From positions 59,687 to 85,920 of the forward strand of contig JAKCWW010000530.1 of assembly GCA_026260175.1 (NCBI GenBank): a stretch of 26,234 bases of DNA. Reading direction: 5' to 3'. The position numbers and the translations under genes are program-made. This DNA is from Reticulitermes lucifugus. Lineage: Eukaryota > Arthropoda > Insecta > Blattodea > Rhinotermitidae. Below, piece after piece: positions 9,131-20,442 of the stretch (position 1 is its first letter; each line of letters starts with the position of its first letter). Below the pieces are notes generated by a model. That model made no database searches. It saw nothing but the letters and a program-made list of their open reading frames with translations, and was not told the origin of the DNA.

Positions 9131-11839
9131 TCCACGAATTAACAAGAGTTTACTAAACTGGTCAATTTTAATTCGTTTTGAATACACCATTCATAAACGC
9201 ATAGTCGTTTTCGTGTTCGCCTGGAAGACGAGAAAGATGGTTGGCCACAAAACGTCTACGACACACAATGAGTGTCGCAAGACACACGTGTGGCTGATAT
9301 ACGGGTACCACCTAACCAGTACTGCAAGTGGTTGTAAAATTCCAGCGTTGGCTTACCACCGAATGAGTGGGTTAATAGACAACTCTTCACAACTCTCTAA
9401 CACTTAAAAATAAGAGAAGAGCTAAAGGAATTTGATGAGGCAAAACAGATATTGCATAAATCCGAAATCCAAGATTTTTGGGTGTGGTTTTTACTGCTCC
9501 GTGGTTGATACATCTTACGAAGCTGATACCATCTTCACGTAGCCCACAATATTCTGCCTAGGACACCACGAAATTCAGCAATAAGTAGATAAATATATGT
9601 TAAATTTATATCGCTATCGAATATTTTATGCCATATATGTCGTATTGATTTATCGCTGTAGCATGACATCCATAATTTTTTCATGTTTCTTCTCTCACTA
9701 ATTGGTCTCCTTGCTAGGAAACATAGACCTCAATACTGGTTTCAATATTTAGCATTTTGTTCCAAAACATATGCTGATAAATTATATTTGCGCCCAGAAA
9801 TACACTACAACAATAAAATCAACGAAGTAGGAACACAGACAAATGAAGAACATGTCGTCATCTCAAATACTACATTAATATATTAAAATTTGCATTACCC
9901 CATATAGAATAAACTTTCATATTACAGGATACGTAACTTACCGACTCTCTGGCTACAGGCTCCAAACAACTCTCCATAAATAGAACTTGCACACCAGTTT
10001 AGACTACAAACTTATCAGTTTCCTCTAATATTTTAATGTCTTAATCAATAGCGTATTTATACACACTACGAACAGCGCTGTCTTGAATACACCAACTGTC
10101 CCCCCCTTTTTTTAAACCACGATATTGTCGTGAATTTCATTATGTTTTACATGCTACATTTAGCATCAGAACGTACCCGATGATTCCTAGAAGTCTAAAT
10201 ATGTTGAAGCGATATCTTTAATAAAGATTATAGCATGGTTTTCTTAATCCACAATAAATTAAGCTTACGCATTTGAGCGGGTTTCCTTCGGATTCTACCA
10301 CGCTAATCCACTTGTTGCCAACACCGTTACTGCACAGTCAATACCACATGAAATGTCACCACTAAAGTGTTAATAGATGACACAGAAATGCTAAATAGAG
10401 TACTGTTAAATAAACTAATGCACAACATGACTCAAACCATGCGAACCGTACACAAATGTTTGGATATTTTGAATACAGAAACACTCCAACGTAACAGATA
10501 TTTTTGACATTAAATTGGGTTCATCAGATCACAATTTCTTACGTCAGTCATGTTGTTATTGCAGGTTATCATAAATTAAAAAATACATACCGTGGCGTCA
10601 AATGGCACAGTTTTCATTCAATGTTCGTAAAAATCGGATAAATGTGTAAGCCTTGCATGGTGGATAACTAAGGCTACAGATATATTCAGAATATGAGATA
10701 CTTAATGCTTTTCCACAGCAACAATGCTTATGCGAAAGCACCTCAATGTTACGCCATTAGAATCCTCTCTTTACAATTCAAAATTTTATGCTCTTACGTT
10801 AAAATAACAATGAACTTGCAGTACATAACAGAAGTATAGAATTACACGTAACATGTTGCATAAAATAGCAACGCTTAGCTTTCTAAACTGTACAAATGAT
10901 GAAGAAAAATCGTGTGGAGGAGGGATTTGAAGTGTGTTAAACCCTCCTGCATACCATGCGCTTTATTAATTACAAGATAAAAAACGTTAAAATAAATGCT
11001 AATTGTAATTCATTAGAATGCACTACATATTTGACATTCCTGGCCTTTGAATTCACAGAATAAATTTTAAAATACATCCTATCTCTCGGAGTAGATATAT
11101 ATTTCCAGCTGGCAATAAATCTATCAGTTTTTTAAAATTAAACTCGCTCTCTGCAATTTAAAATATACTGATAACAGTCGCATATTTTGTGATAGTTATC
11201 AAATTCCAGCATTTTATTATACGAGTATGTGGGCATGTATAAAATTATTCTTATAACGAAAATACATACCGGAATCACAATAAGATGTCCTCATAAGATA
11301 CAGTAAACTGTTCTAATTATGTTCCTTTCGTTGAATTACAAATAGTCTTTCAGGCTCCAATGTGCTATGAGTATGAAAAGTTCATGGAAGTGCAAACAGA
11401 AATCAATACCGCTTATCCGATTGTGAAAAGAAATCGTTATGCATGATTAGCTGCACAAATTTCTGAACATCAGCCGTAGAATAGATGCGGACTATTAATT
11501 AATAACCTGGATTGATTTCACTGTTCGATGGTATTGAGCACCATGTCCTCCTGCTGCTGGATAAACGGGTACTTTAATTTACGATTAGTTAATAACGTAG
11601 GAATCTCGCCGGCCATAATTGGTAATGATAATAAAGCTACCTTTGACTTCACGTTTCGTCTGAATCATTTAAGCTGCTACATTTCACTTGGGCAATCAAT
11701 GCCCAGCATTTTGATTGCGAGACAGAGAAAGCAGTTATGAATTTATATACGCTTATAGTTCATCAACAGGATACGCCTAAGAAGATAAAACTCACGGCTT
11801 ACCCCAGAATAAGTACTTTATTAAACTTAGGAAAGGCAG
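9131..11839. other. Long AT-rich spacer, no supported gene
   Basis: About 2.7 kb with only short random-looking frames (9213-9407, 9683-9886, 11528-11740). A weak segment at about 9220-9262, GGAAGACGAGAAAGATGG...GGCCACAAAACGTC, may be a decayed copy of the CTGAAGA...GAAACGTC motif, but too few positions are kept to call it. A C/T-rich tract at about 10099-10117 is simple sequence. Confidence 0.45.
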
Positions 11840-12056
11840 ACTGGACCAAAATTGAAATAGCAATACTTATCCCGCCGAGGGCATGGATGTCTGTGTCTTG
11901 TGAGTGTTGTGTGTCGTCAGGAAGAGGTCTCTGCCTCGGGCTGATCACTCGTCCAGAGGAGTCCTACCGAGTGTGGTGTGTCTGAGTGTGATCGTGAAGC
12001 CTCGATAATGAGGAGGCCTTGGCCCACTAGGAGCTCTTGCGCCAGGAAAAAAAAAA
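11840..12056 (+). mobile_element. Retroelement 3' end with poly(A) tail, copy 1
   Basis: The conserved part (11948-12056) reads CTCGTCCAGAGGAGTCCTAC, CGAGTGTGGTGTGTCT, GTGAAGCCTCG..AATGAGG..GGCC, and ends in about ten A. The block recurs at 25099-25214 with the same order and a poly(A) end, so these are two insertions of one family. The stretch upstream of 11948 (frame reading IAILIPPRAWMSVSCECC) has no counterpart at 25 kb. Placing its start near 11840 relies on a vague memory of this repeat. The class (LINE 3' UTR or SINE) cannot be fixed from here. The two 81-82 codon frames over it are incidental. Confidence 0.7.
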
Positions 12057-13224
12057 TTCTTCATAGGTGGCTTCTGTATCCTTATTTAGGTAGAACATAC
12101 ATTGACTTTAGACTTATAGACGATAATAGTGTGCCGAGGAAAATATTAGAATCAAAAATTAAGAAACAAAAGGAGGATGAAAAATTACATATAGGCGATA
12201 TTGCCTATTTTGCTACTGATTAAACTTTTCTATTGTTCATTTAACATTGTTTCTGTCCTATAAGTAAGAAGAATGAGAAGGGTGAGACAACAGCATCCAA
12301 GGCAAAATGAGAAATTCACAGTTTAGAGTTTTTTAATCTGGAATGCTCAAAGAGGTGATGCGGTAAAGCTAGGCGCAGATGCAAAGATGACTTTAAAACG
12401 ATCTGCCAGGAATAGGGTACGGTGCTGGGAAATGAATGAAACTAACTTAGGATATTTCTGAATAAGGTCATAAAATTTATAGTTCCTTAAAAAAGGGGGA
12501 TATGTTGATCAGCTCCGTCATATGTGGGTCCCTGTCACCATGGCTTGGTGCATCGTCACATTACGGACGGATAAAACGGCTTTCAGATATGGAGGGTAGC
12601 TTCGATTATACTGAATAAGCAGTAGCGGACAGCCGACAAGGGGTGGTCCTCAACCTTTGGGTTTGGGCAAGAGGCTAAAATCAACTCGTGGCAAAAAAAC
12701 GTGACAAGTTACGAAAAGGAACACACAGCCCACGGGTTTTGGTAAGGAAGCCTGCACACTGTCAACAGAGATGAGAACATTAACAATAATGTAAAGTAAA
12801 ACTAGGAATGTCAGAAAACTCATCGCGCCCCTTTAAGTCACAGCGGAGGAGCGATACATAAGCAGAGAATCGATCCAATTGTTTCCATTTGAGGCATACA
12901 GAGGCAGGGAACTTTCTGAAGACAGCTCGAACCCCCTAGGCTGCATCTACGCACAAGAAAGTTGGTTATGAGTTCTCTACAGGAACGCGTTCTTATGTAC
13001 TTCACAAAGCTTACTCGCTATTATTTAGGCCAAATATCCATGTCTCTTCTACAAGAATGTGAAGCCCATTCCCTCACCCCGAGGGGAGATGTTTGAAATG
13101 TTTGAGAAGAAGGCGCTGAGGAATATATAGCATATAGACTTAAGAAATAGGGCAATAAAACAACTGAAATAAACGTATATATGAGGAGCTGAAGTCAAAA
13201 CCGACAAATGGACAAGATTATTAA
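12057..13224. other. Unassigned stretch, partly higher GC
   Basis: The segment at about 12500-12960 is richer in G and C than its surroundings and in one plus frame gives fragments such as VADSRQGVVLNLWVWARG before a stop. This suggests a worn retroelement, but I cannot name it. The remainder is AT-rich. No gene is supported. Confidence 0.3.
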
Positions 13225-13400
13225 CAAGAGTAAGATATATTTTCAACCCATACATACGTTTCGGCAAGTAAATTGTCATCCTCAGGGGGTATTTATCAAG
13301 AAACTTCAAGTACTTATTGCATTCAAATACACTATAGTTGGTTTTACGGTAGAAAAATTTACGCAGCTCACAATGTTGAAATATATAGATGCATAAAATT
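13225..13400 (-). mobile_element. PLE-type terminal fragment with hammerhead-like motif
   Basis: On the minus strand the fragment runs through TGCAATAAGTACTTGAAG and TGATAAATACCCCCTGAGGA to CTTGCCGAAACGTATGTATGGG. CTGAGGA and GAAAC are separated by T plus an imperfect stem-loop of about 16 nt, as in the other motif copies. A 178-codon minus frame (13049-13585) covers this fragment, but it is dominated by I, Y, F and K, has no known domain and looks like AT-driven chance coding. Limits are approximate. Confidence 0.5.
13258..13285 (-). ncRNA. Hammerhead-like motif (CTGAGGA...GAAAC)
   Basis: The minus strand has CTGAGGA, T, then an imperfect stem with GACAA opposite TTGCC, then GAAACGTATG. Both conserved core strands are intact (position 7 of the core may be any base). 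Stem II is weak and the extra T is present. Confidence 0.4.
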
Positions 13401-13488
13401 ATGAAATTAAAAGTTAAGGACAATAATACATTATATGTCAAGTAGTGGTTACAGATAAATATGCAATATGAACTCGGAATATAAAATG

Positions 13489-13502
13489 TATATATATATA
13501 TA
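13489..13502. repeat. (TA)n microsatellite
   Basis: A short run of TA units. Confidence 0.85.
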
Positions 13503-13620
13503 CAAATAGTTTTACATAGAGCGATATTGATATTTAAAACATGTAACTTTTTTTTAAATTGGTTGTTGGCCATGTATATAAGCAAGTGGTTAATCTAATG
13601 TCGATCCCATTCTGTGGCGC

Positions 13621-13669
13621 TGTGTTACGTGTAAGATGAAGTGTAACACTTCGTCGTACACGTAACACA
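13621..13669. repeat. 49-bp near-perfect palindrome
   Basis: TGTGTTACGTGTAAGATGAA at the left is the reverse complement of the right half except for three mismatches, with a single central base. It adjoins the DVTPCS-type fragment to its right on the minus strand. Confidence 0.85.
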
Positions 13670-13725
13670 ATTTCTATCAGACTACACGGCGTCACGTCGC
13701 AGAAGATAGTAATCCTTATAGTCAC
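13660..13725 (-). mobile_element. DVTPCS-family repeat fragment
   Basis: The minus strand reads ATCTTCTGCGACGTGACGCC followed by GTGTAGTCTGATAG, giving IFCDVTPCSLI in one frame. The AVFWDVTPCSLV-type reading is a common repeat signature in insect genomes (recalled, not searched). The 63-codon frame here (13534-13725) is repeat-borne. Confidence 0.6.
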
Positions 13726-14484
13726 TGTTCTGAGAATCTCAGACCTCGATACCCTTCATAATAACACCATAGTATCTCGTCAGCCGTTCCACACAACCTA
13801 TTAATTAAGAATTTGCACTGCTATCATTCTGCTTGTTCTCACATACCAGGAATTAATTAAAACTGCTGCACGCAACATTTCTATGTTTATAAGCTATAAG
13901 GAATGTTGCTTGTTTCTGCCTTGAAGTACTTTACATAAGACCTAATATTTTAATCATTGTCGCTGTCTTACGTCGTTACCTCAAATGATTTCACTCGTAC
14001 ATTCCAAAAGAAACCCGAATGTGTTCGCAGCTGTATTTGATAGACGAGTATTGTACAGGCTTACACTGAATTATGCCAGCTTAAAATCCCTGCTACATAA
14101 TTTCACAGCCGTAAAATACTAAAAATTTTATCGTTACATATATTTTTGGGAAAGAAATGAATGTTTCTGATATTCAACTAATGGACGGATGTCTGTTTAG
14201 TTGCATTAAATGTGATGGGATTATTTTAAATATTCTTTAAAAGTACTAAATATGAGTAAGTTGCCACACACATATTGTCCAACAAAATATATCTATGCGC
14301 CTTTAGGATAGAAAAATTTACCCTTCATACGAAGCTTACAGCTCGGTGAAAAGAATTTTAGACGGACGTTAAACATTCGAGATATAATCTTAAACATTTG
14401 TGAAGAGAAAGCAGAATGCGGATCAGATATCATATACATTATACATATACACACTATGAACACAGGTTTTCGTGTAATTAAATA
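13726..14484. other. AT-rich spacer between two oppositely oriented repeat fragments
   Basis: No domain or repeat was recognised. The frame at 14293-14487 (minus, 64 codons) shows nothing known. Confidence 0.4.
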
Positions 14485-14605
14485 CATATTTAAGGATGCT
14501 GTCTTCTAGGATGTGACTCCTTGTAGTCTGGTAGAATTGCACCGACGTTTCAGAGGAATTTGCTACTTCCGTCTTCCACTCTGATGTTGGAAGCAGCAAG
14601 TTCCA
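14485..14605 (+). mobile_element. DVTPCS-family repeat fragment with hairpin
   Basis: GATGCTGTCTTCTAGGATGT is followed by GACTCCTTGTAGTCTGGTAG, then ACCGACGTTTCAGAGG. On the minus strand the latter part reads GAAGACGGAAGTAGC...CCTCTGAAACGTCGG, a degenerate CTGAAGA...GAAACGT unit (14547-14577). GGAATTTGCTACTTCC and GGAAGCAGCAAGTTCC form an additional hairpin of about 16 bp around a short loop. Confidence 0.6.
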
Positions 14606-16221
14606 AGAAAAGTCGGCAAATTTCTAACAGATTAAATCGCATGACCGCCTATAAAATAACAATATTCATAATTAAGGCGTGTGGTTATCTGACATAACTG
14701 AAATTCTTTCTGTTCAGAATTACTTCGTAATTCCACGTGATTGTGGCACCGACAAATGTGTAAGTTCAGGCCTTTGGTGTTTATAAAGGAAAAACTAAAA
14801 CAATGCAGAATGCAACATCTTTCCCCATATAGGGGTAAAATGTAACCACACATGAGGCAAGATATTATCATTTAATACATGCACGTCATAGAGATAAAAG
14901 TGCCTTCCTCTTTCTAGATAACTTAAGTTGCCTGAAGGTAGGATTAACATTTAAAACATTATGCTCTGTTCCTCAGCGGGTGGATCTCTGAATATTTCGC
15001 TACACTTTATACGAGACTCAGCATTTTTCTTTGAGGCCGATCTTCCTTTAGCTGCCCTGCTGTTCAATACACTTGGAACTCACCCTTATTTTCTCTACTG
15101 CATCAGTTTTACCTTGCGAAGGCGAAATGTTATTTCACTTTATTTCATTTTATTTCATTTTTTCCTGATAAATTTACCACTGCAAGGGAAACAGCCTCAA
15201 TTATCACGAAGAAAGAGTTGCTGCAGACGATGTGAAAGTTTTGAGAGAAACAACTAAAGCGTCAGCGCGTTTTTGACAGAAATAAAACTTTATTTCGAAC
15301 CTTTCCCGCCTTTCTGTTCAGGTCGCTTAGAATGTTGCAAACACAAGAGAAAATTTCATTCGTAGATGAATCTTCATCAACCTGGCGAGTAGCATACTCT
15401 AGAACCGCACTCTGGTGATCATAAACCTTATCTGTGATTCAGGCTGCTGTGGAATCATCCTCGGTGAACAAGCCGTCATCGAAATGCATGTTTGTCTGAC
15501 GAGCTGAAGCCAGACATGGCGTTTATATTGCTGCAGCCTTGCCGAAAACAGTGCCATGGAGCTTGTAAATCGACATCTCTTTTATCACGTTACCAGGATA
15601 TGTGTACATGTAGTTTTCATCAACTTTACTGTTACATGCTCTTAGAGATCCGAAAGAGTTCCTATCTCATAGCTGCAGAGCTGTGGCAGCAGTAGGGTGG
15701 AAGACTGATAACTACAGGAGTTTGACTGCGACTAGAGAACTGTGAGATGGGTAATCGTCCACTATGAGGGTAATAGGGTTTCTTCAGACGCTTTTTTTTC
15801 TTCAGACATATTCCCACTTCTGCTGTTCCCAGCAAAAGTCAGTTACGACCAAAGATTAAAAACAGGAGGAACGTAATTTGAAGAATGATTAACTGCACGC
15901 ATTACGGTTGAAGTTTTCACTTATTCGCCATTGGTCTATCGACCACCGCTGTTTTGGCTTAATTTCGACTGACTGTAGACCCCTCTGCACTAAAAATTCT
16001 TTTCAAATTAAATCGATTTGCTCGGAAAATCGTAGAAATGCATCACTGAGGCCATGGGCCTGCATGACGCTTTTTTGCTTCTGATTTCCCAAGCGAAATC
16101 TCAGGATGTCGTCGCAGTCGCTAATTCCAATTTTGACCTGAAACACTTTTGGTTTTATTAAGCTGATAGTTAATGACGATTTTTCCTGCCAGTTTGAAAG
16201 GCATATATTTATGCACTACAA
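14606..16221. other. Spacer with a short tandem repeat, no supported gene
   Basis: A TATTTCATTT unit repeats about three times at 15131-15163. The frames at 14961-15257 (98 codons) and 15492-15695 (67 codons) have no motif I recognise and no matching neighbour. Confidence 0.4.
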
Positions 16222-16232
16222 TACCAACAGTA
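16222..16232 (+). repeat. Left target-site duplication of the LINE
   Basis: TACCAACAGTA here matches TATCAACAGTA at 16732-16742 except for one base. The copies sit directly at both ends of the LINE fragment. Confidence 0.8.
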
Positions 16233-16731
16233 GAAGACTCGTTTTATCAGCAAACTGGACTTAAGCTTAAGGAAGGAACTAGTAAAGTGCTACATTTGAA
16301 GCACAGCTTTGTATGGTGCTGAAACGTGGACACTTCGGAAAGTAGATCAGAAATCCCTGGAAAGTTTTGAAATGTGGTGCTGGAGAAGAATGGAGATCAG
16401 TTGGACCGATCGTATGAAAAATGAAGAAGTATTACACAGAGTCAAGGAGGAGAGGAATATCCTACAAACAATATAAAGAAAAAAAGGCTAACTGGATTGG
16501 TCACATCTTGCATAGAAACTGCCTTCTAAAACGCATGATTGAAGGAAAGTTAGAGGGAAGGATAGAAATGATGTGAAGACGAGGAAGAAGGCGTAAGCAG
16601 CTACTGGATATCCTTAAGGAAAAGAGAAGATACTGGAAATTGAAAGAGGAAGCACTAGATCGCATCCTGTAGAGAAATCGCTTTGGAAGAGGCTACGGAC
16701 CTGTCGTAATACAGACTACAGAATGAATGAG
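16233..16731 (+). pseudogene. 5'-truncated LINE, C-terminal end of a reverse transcriptase ORF (family A)
   Basis: The translated remnant carries the C-terminal signature of a non-LTR retrotransposon polymerase: KLDLSLRKELVKCY, YGAETWTLRKVDQKSLESFE, MWCWRRMEISWTDR, VLHRVKEERNIL, then after a one-base frameshift near 16474-16486, NWIGHIL, RRGRRRKQLLD, YWKLKEEALDR and GRGYGPVV. Nonsense codons lie at 16297-16299 (expected Trp), 16474-16476, 16574-16576 and 16670-16672. The natural stop is TGA at 16724-16726, followed by a short TGAATGAG tail. An 11-bp target-site duplication frames the insert. Only about 165 codons remain of an ORF that is usually near 1000 codons, so this is a dead 5'-truncated copy. 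The clade is uncertain (RTE-like or CR1/Jockey-like). The peptide type recalls repeats abundant in cockroach and termite assemblies (memory). Confidence 0.92.
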
Positions 16732-16742
16732 TATCAACAGTA
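16732..16742 (+). repeat. Right target-site duplication of the LINE
   Basis: TATCAACAGTA directly follows the TGAATGAG tail and pairs with 16222-16232. Confidence 0.8.
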
Positions 16743-18194
16743 AACAGTACCTTACTTCCTAAGAGCGTGCTGGAATCTTCCGCGTTATTATGGTGACCGT
16801 AAACGTATACGCAGCCGCACCATCGTCACTGACCTAAACAAAGTCATCTTATGTGTGCCAAATTGTGCAGCTGCAGCATGAAGAATCGGGCATTTCTAAA
16901 CAACTGCTTCCAATGATGTATTCTTTATCTATTGTGATAAAATGGCCCAGAGTTTTTTCTTCGCATTGACAATGACCATAATGACTGCAAGTGCCAAATT
17001 ACAGCGTAAGTGTAATTTTAATACAGAAAACCACTTATCTGTGGCAGACTGCTACCATTCTGTTTGGTGTACCCTTTACTACTATTAAACCTAGGTATAA
17101 ATCTGCTGTTGTTTATGAACGCTATTCATCTAACGAGTTATAACATCATGCATTTAGTGTTCGTTGGTTCATTGCAAATGGCACTAACAGATATATTTTT
17201 AGCAAAATTGCTTTCACTAGTCCATCGAACTCTACGTTTGGTACTGTACTTGTTTCTTAACTGCTAAAATGTGTGTGACATATGTTTGTGTACCACAAAG
17301 CATTGTCTGGGCTTGAAATATAAAAGACAGTTTTCCATAAATGATAAAATCCATTTTTATCAAACTTTCTATATCGTAGTTACAGACTTTCCCCTTCTGA
17401 GTCCAATGTAAGTTTAGTGTTGTTGGATCACTCGCACCCAACGAACCCCAAGTGTCTTTAATCAAATGGGAAAAGATGGTACGCGCATCGCCCTGCACAG
17501 TAATTGAGGTGCCACCAACTTGCCCCGAAACCCCACGGCCACAACGCCCCAGTGACACTATTTCACAGAATAAACGATTTTAGTGACGCTCCGCAGGTGT
17601 GGGAATGCTCCTAACAATAGAAATACAAGGACGCAGCACATCGGCTATGTAAGATTACAGACTCCAGAGCCTGTGACTAAGGTCAGATGCGTTGTGTCGT
17701 ATTTAATTTCATTTTGTGCACCCTGGAAACTACCAGTGTTAATTAGAATACACTCTAATATTCCTATGGTTTTTATGCATGTGTGTATGTGTGTGAGAGA
17801 GACATAAAGAGAGAGAAAGAGAGGTACAGATAATGAAAATTTCTTTTGAATTCGCCAGATATTAGAGGAGAAACTGAAATACGATGGTTTCCAAGTTTAA
17901 ATTTAATTTTGCATCCTATTTAAACTAATCACATTAATTAAAATTGAGACAGAAATATATAGCTAATGATTGCTTCATTCAAGGCGATGCCGACGCAGCG
18001 GTATTTCTTGAGAGAAACTGTTAAGAAGTGCGCATCGTAATGATGAGGTTGACATTAAGACAGGCAAGGGTTTAAACTGTACTGTTCTAACATCCGATTC
18101 AACCCTCGGCAAATTCAAGTTCAAAAATTGTTTTCAGAAAGAAATGTGTTTCGTAACACAAATAGATTACTTAGAAATAGTTACTGTTAATGAT
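16743..18194. other. Spacer with an unassigned 108-codon frame and a GT/GA-rich tract
   Basis: The minus-strand frame at 17232-17558 begins MSLGRCGRGVSGQVGGTSIT and has higher GC in its first half, but contains no domain I can name and has no splice or promoter context. It could be a repeat-derived frame or chance. A GT/GA-rich simple tract lies at 17779-17824. Confidence 0.35.
17779..17824. repeat. (GT)n/(GA)n-rich simple repeat
   Basis: GTGTGTATGTGTGTGAGAGA is followed by further GAGA units interrupted by CATAAA. Confidence 0.9.
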
Positions 18195-18465
18195 GAATTT
18201 ATTTGTTTATTTATTTTCTTCATTCATTTACGACGCTGTCAGTACCTCAGACTATGTAGCGTCCAACGATACGTAACAAATTTAATTGGATGCGGGGGAA
18301 AGCAGTCGTAGCGAAATTTGGGATAATTTACCGGCATGTTCTTGGAAGGAGTAAGCAAATTCACGGAAGTATGAATTAGGACAGCCTAACTCGGGACTGG
18401 GATTTTAATCTGGAACCCCCAGAGTATGCGGCAGGTGTGATAACCACTTAACCGGGACTTTCTGT
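18195..18465 (-). mobile_element. tRNA-derived SINE with GCGTCGTAAAT-type 3' end
   Basis: On the minus strand the head reads CCCGGTTAAGTGGTTATCAC (A-box region), CACCTGCCGC, and GGGGGTTCCAGATTAAAATC, an expanded and degenerate B box. Next come CCCAGTCCCGAGTTAGGC, AACATGCCGG, ACAGCGTCGTAAATGAATGA and an A-rich tail (AAATAAATAAAC). I recognise the order head / CCCAGTCCCGAGTTAGGC / CATGCCGG / CAGCGTCGTAAAAT as an insect SINE type from memory. Its 3' end differs from that of the SINEs at 1-66 and 19225-19494, so it likely uses a different LINE partner. No clear target-site duplication was seen. Confidence 0.75.
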
Positions 18466-19224
18466 GTAAGTCACATACTTCATGAATACTTATAAGAAAG
18501 GAATTTGCATTTAAATTGGGTATGCACTGCTGTATTATGATATGAAATAGATTAACAAAGCTGTAACGTTGTTGGCTATTTCACCTCACACAATTATCTA
18601 GGAGCCCTCCCTAATCATTCTCGCTTCAGTACGTTATTTTATAAGATTAACAACAGAAAAATGTGCAGCCGAGCCGAAAGCCCTCTTCTTTCCGTATTTT
18701 TCACTTAGAAAATCGCCCGACTACTGGACACAACATAATCAAAGACGATTAAAAATGTCAGTACAAAGCCCAATAATTAATGCATTTGTTAGTTAGTTCA
18801 GTATTTCTTAGTATATATATCTTACTTATACAGTGCTACTGCTTTCTCTTTGAGCCTTAGCCTATACGCTTCAAAATTTACAGGTGTATGCTTTTTCGGA
18901 TTAAATATTATTAAGAATTAAGAATAAATTAGTTATTTAGTAGAGCAGACATAAATTAATATAAATATTTGGTGTATATAATAATAGTTACATAAATAAA
19001 TACCTCAGTAATTGAAGTTTAAGCCGTGGATCATACCGTAGCAATTGCTCGGGAGCCCGTGCGCAAGTTTCTAGTACACACGCTTATTTTATTGCTCCTT
19101 TCTGTATTACATTATGCTCACAGCAAACAGTTCCTTAAATTTGAAACGAAAGCAATTTAGTGACGTAACCAGTAGTGTCGGAAGAAACAGACCTGTCGTA
19201 TTTCTAAACACTGACGAAACCTAT
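18466..19224. other. AT-rich spacer, nothing recognised
   Basis: No frame above about 60 codons, tRNA box or repeat arm was noted. Confidence 0.45.
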
Positions 19225-19494
19225 GTAGGTAAAGCAATCCTTGTACAGGCCTGACAGATCCTGAGGGTTCCAGGATGTTGAGGCTCCCAGATTTCAAGAC
19301 AATCGTGGTGGTAAGGTTGTCCCCCCTACACACCGGCCGCCTTTACCCCCTAGGAAATATTCCTGGTACTCATTTCTGTTAGAGGTTGAGTGCGGCCGGA
19401 AGGATTATGTCAATGAAAAATTTCATCGGGAATCGAACCGGCGACTTTCCGGCTTGTAGCGCAGTGCCTCAACCAACTGCGCCACCGCGTTTCC
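19225..19494 (-). mobile_element. Complete or near-complete tRNA-derived SINE
   Basis: Read on the minus strand, the tRNA-like head has an A box (GGTGGCGCAGTTGG), a central arm (GAGGCACTGCGCTACAAGCC) and a B box (GCCGGTTCGATTCCCG). The body has GAGTACCAGGAATATTTCC, GGGGGTAAAGGCGGCCGG, GGAGCCTCAACATCCTGGAA and a 3' end CAGGCCTGTACAAGGATTGC-TTTACCTAC. The B box is a near-perfect match to the Pol III consensus and the head is the best preserved in the window. The window-start fragment (1-66) is the 3' end of the same family. Frames on both strands at 19386-19604 are repeat-borne. Confidence 0.88.
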
Positions 19495-20442
19495 AATTTC
19501 TCACTGAATCCGTAACGACGTCCTGTGGAACCCAAGGGTTCCATGAAACGCTGCTTGGGAAACACTGTTATTGTGTCTTCGTTGAAACGTAGGTGCTTGG
19601 TCATCTAGTCAAGAAATGTTCCACTTCTAAAAAACACGAATGTCCCTCGTAGTGTTCGAAGCAGCTCGCCATCTGACACTATCCACTCCACGTTTTCATG
19701 TTAGTCGTCTTATAATATTCGTTTTAATGTTTTCCATTGTCTACAAACAGGTCTCTTCCCTTTAGATTTTACTGCTGAAATCAGTACCCAGTTTTCACCC
19801 ATTCGTGCTGCATGAACTGCACACTTCTTCCTCATTTATCTAACTTCCTGTCATTAATACTTCAATGACACACGCCGTTATATAATATTATCGTTAAGCT
19901 AAACATACTGCAGTACTTTTATTCCCAAAAGATTATTTAACACTTTTTTGAGGAGGGTTACGACATAAATATTTTGAAGAATATATTCTTCCTTCCGACT
20001 TGAAAATCTTATTTTATTTAAATCTAATACGCTTTTCAAATTAAGCTGAATTTCTATGCTTCATAATTAGTAGTATCAAGTTGCAAACTACTGTGTCAAG
20101 AGCACTGTAAAGTTTTCACGAGCGTTGTTGTTAACCAAGTTGGATTCATTTGTTAATCAGAGGAGAATGCTGTCTGTTATATTCGAGACTTCTCGATCAA
20201 GTCCGTTTTTGTCTCGGGAACTGGAATAATGACGACTAAGAGATATGGCTGCAAGCAAATTCGAATTACCGAACAAACGGCATCAAAATTAAATCGATAA
20301 ATTTGCCTAACTAGTTTAAAAAAATTCCGTTCGTGTGTTGATTCAGTGCTATCGATTACACATAATCAAGTGCATATTTAATTAACATGAAGTATGTAGA
20401 ATTATGTTCAATAGTCGATTCCTATACCCTCCACGTGCAATT
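19495..20442. other. AT-rich spacer, nothing recognised
   Basis: No open frame of note, no tRNA boxes and no clear inverted repeat. Confidence 0.45.

Noticed and set aside
9220..9262. Possible decayed GAAGACG...AAAACGTC unit
   Set aside because: Too few conserved positions and no flanking family sequence.
10915..10955. Hairpin GGAGGGATTT / AAACCCTCC resembling a bacterial terminator
   Set aside because: The window is insect-like with no operon; a short hairpin of this size is expected by chance.
13049..13585. 178-codon minus-strand open frame, the longest in the window
   Set aside because: Its composition is dominated by I, Y, F, L and K from AT-rich DNA, it shows no domain, and it runs straight through a PLE-type noncoding fragment.
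17232..17558. 108-codon minus frame with moderate GC
   Set aside because: No recognisable domain or gene context; could be a repeat frame. Kept only as a note in the spacer entry.
19430..19494. Possible functional tRNA gene on the minus strand
   Set aside because: Boxes are good, but the 3' half runs into a SINE body that recurs at the window start, so it is a SINE head.
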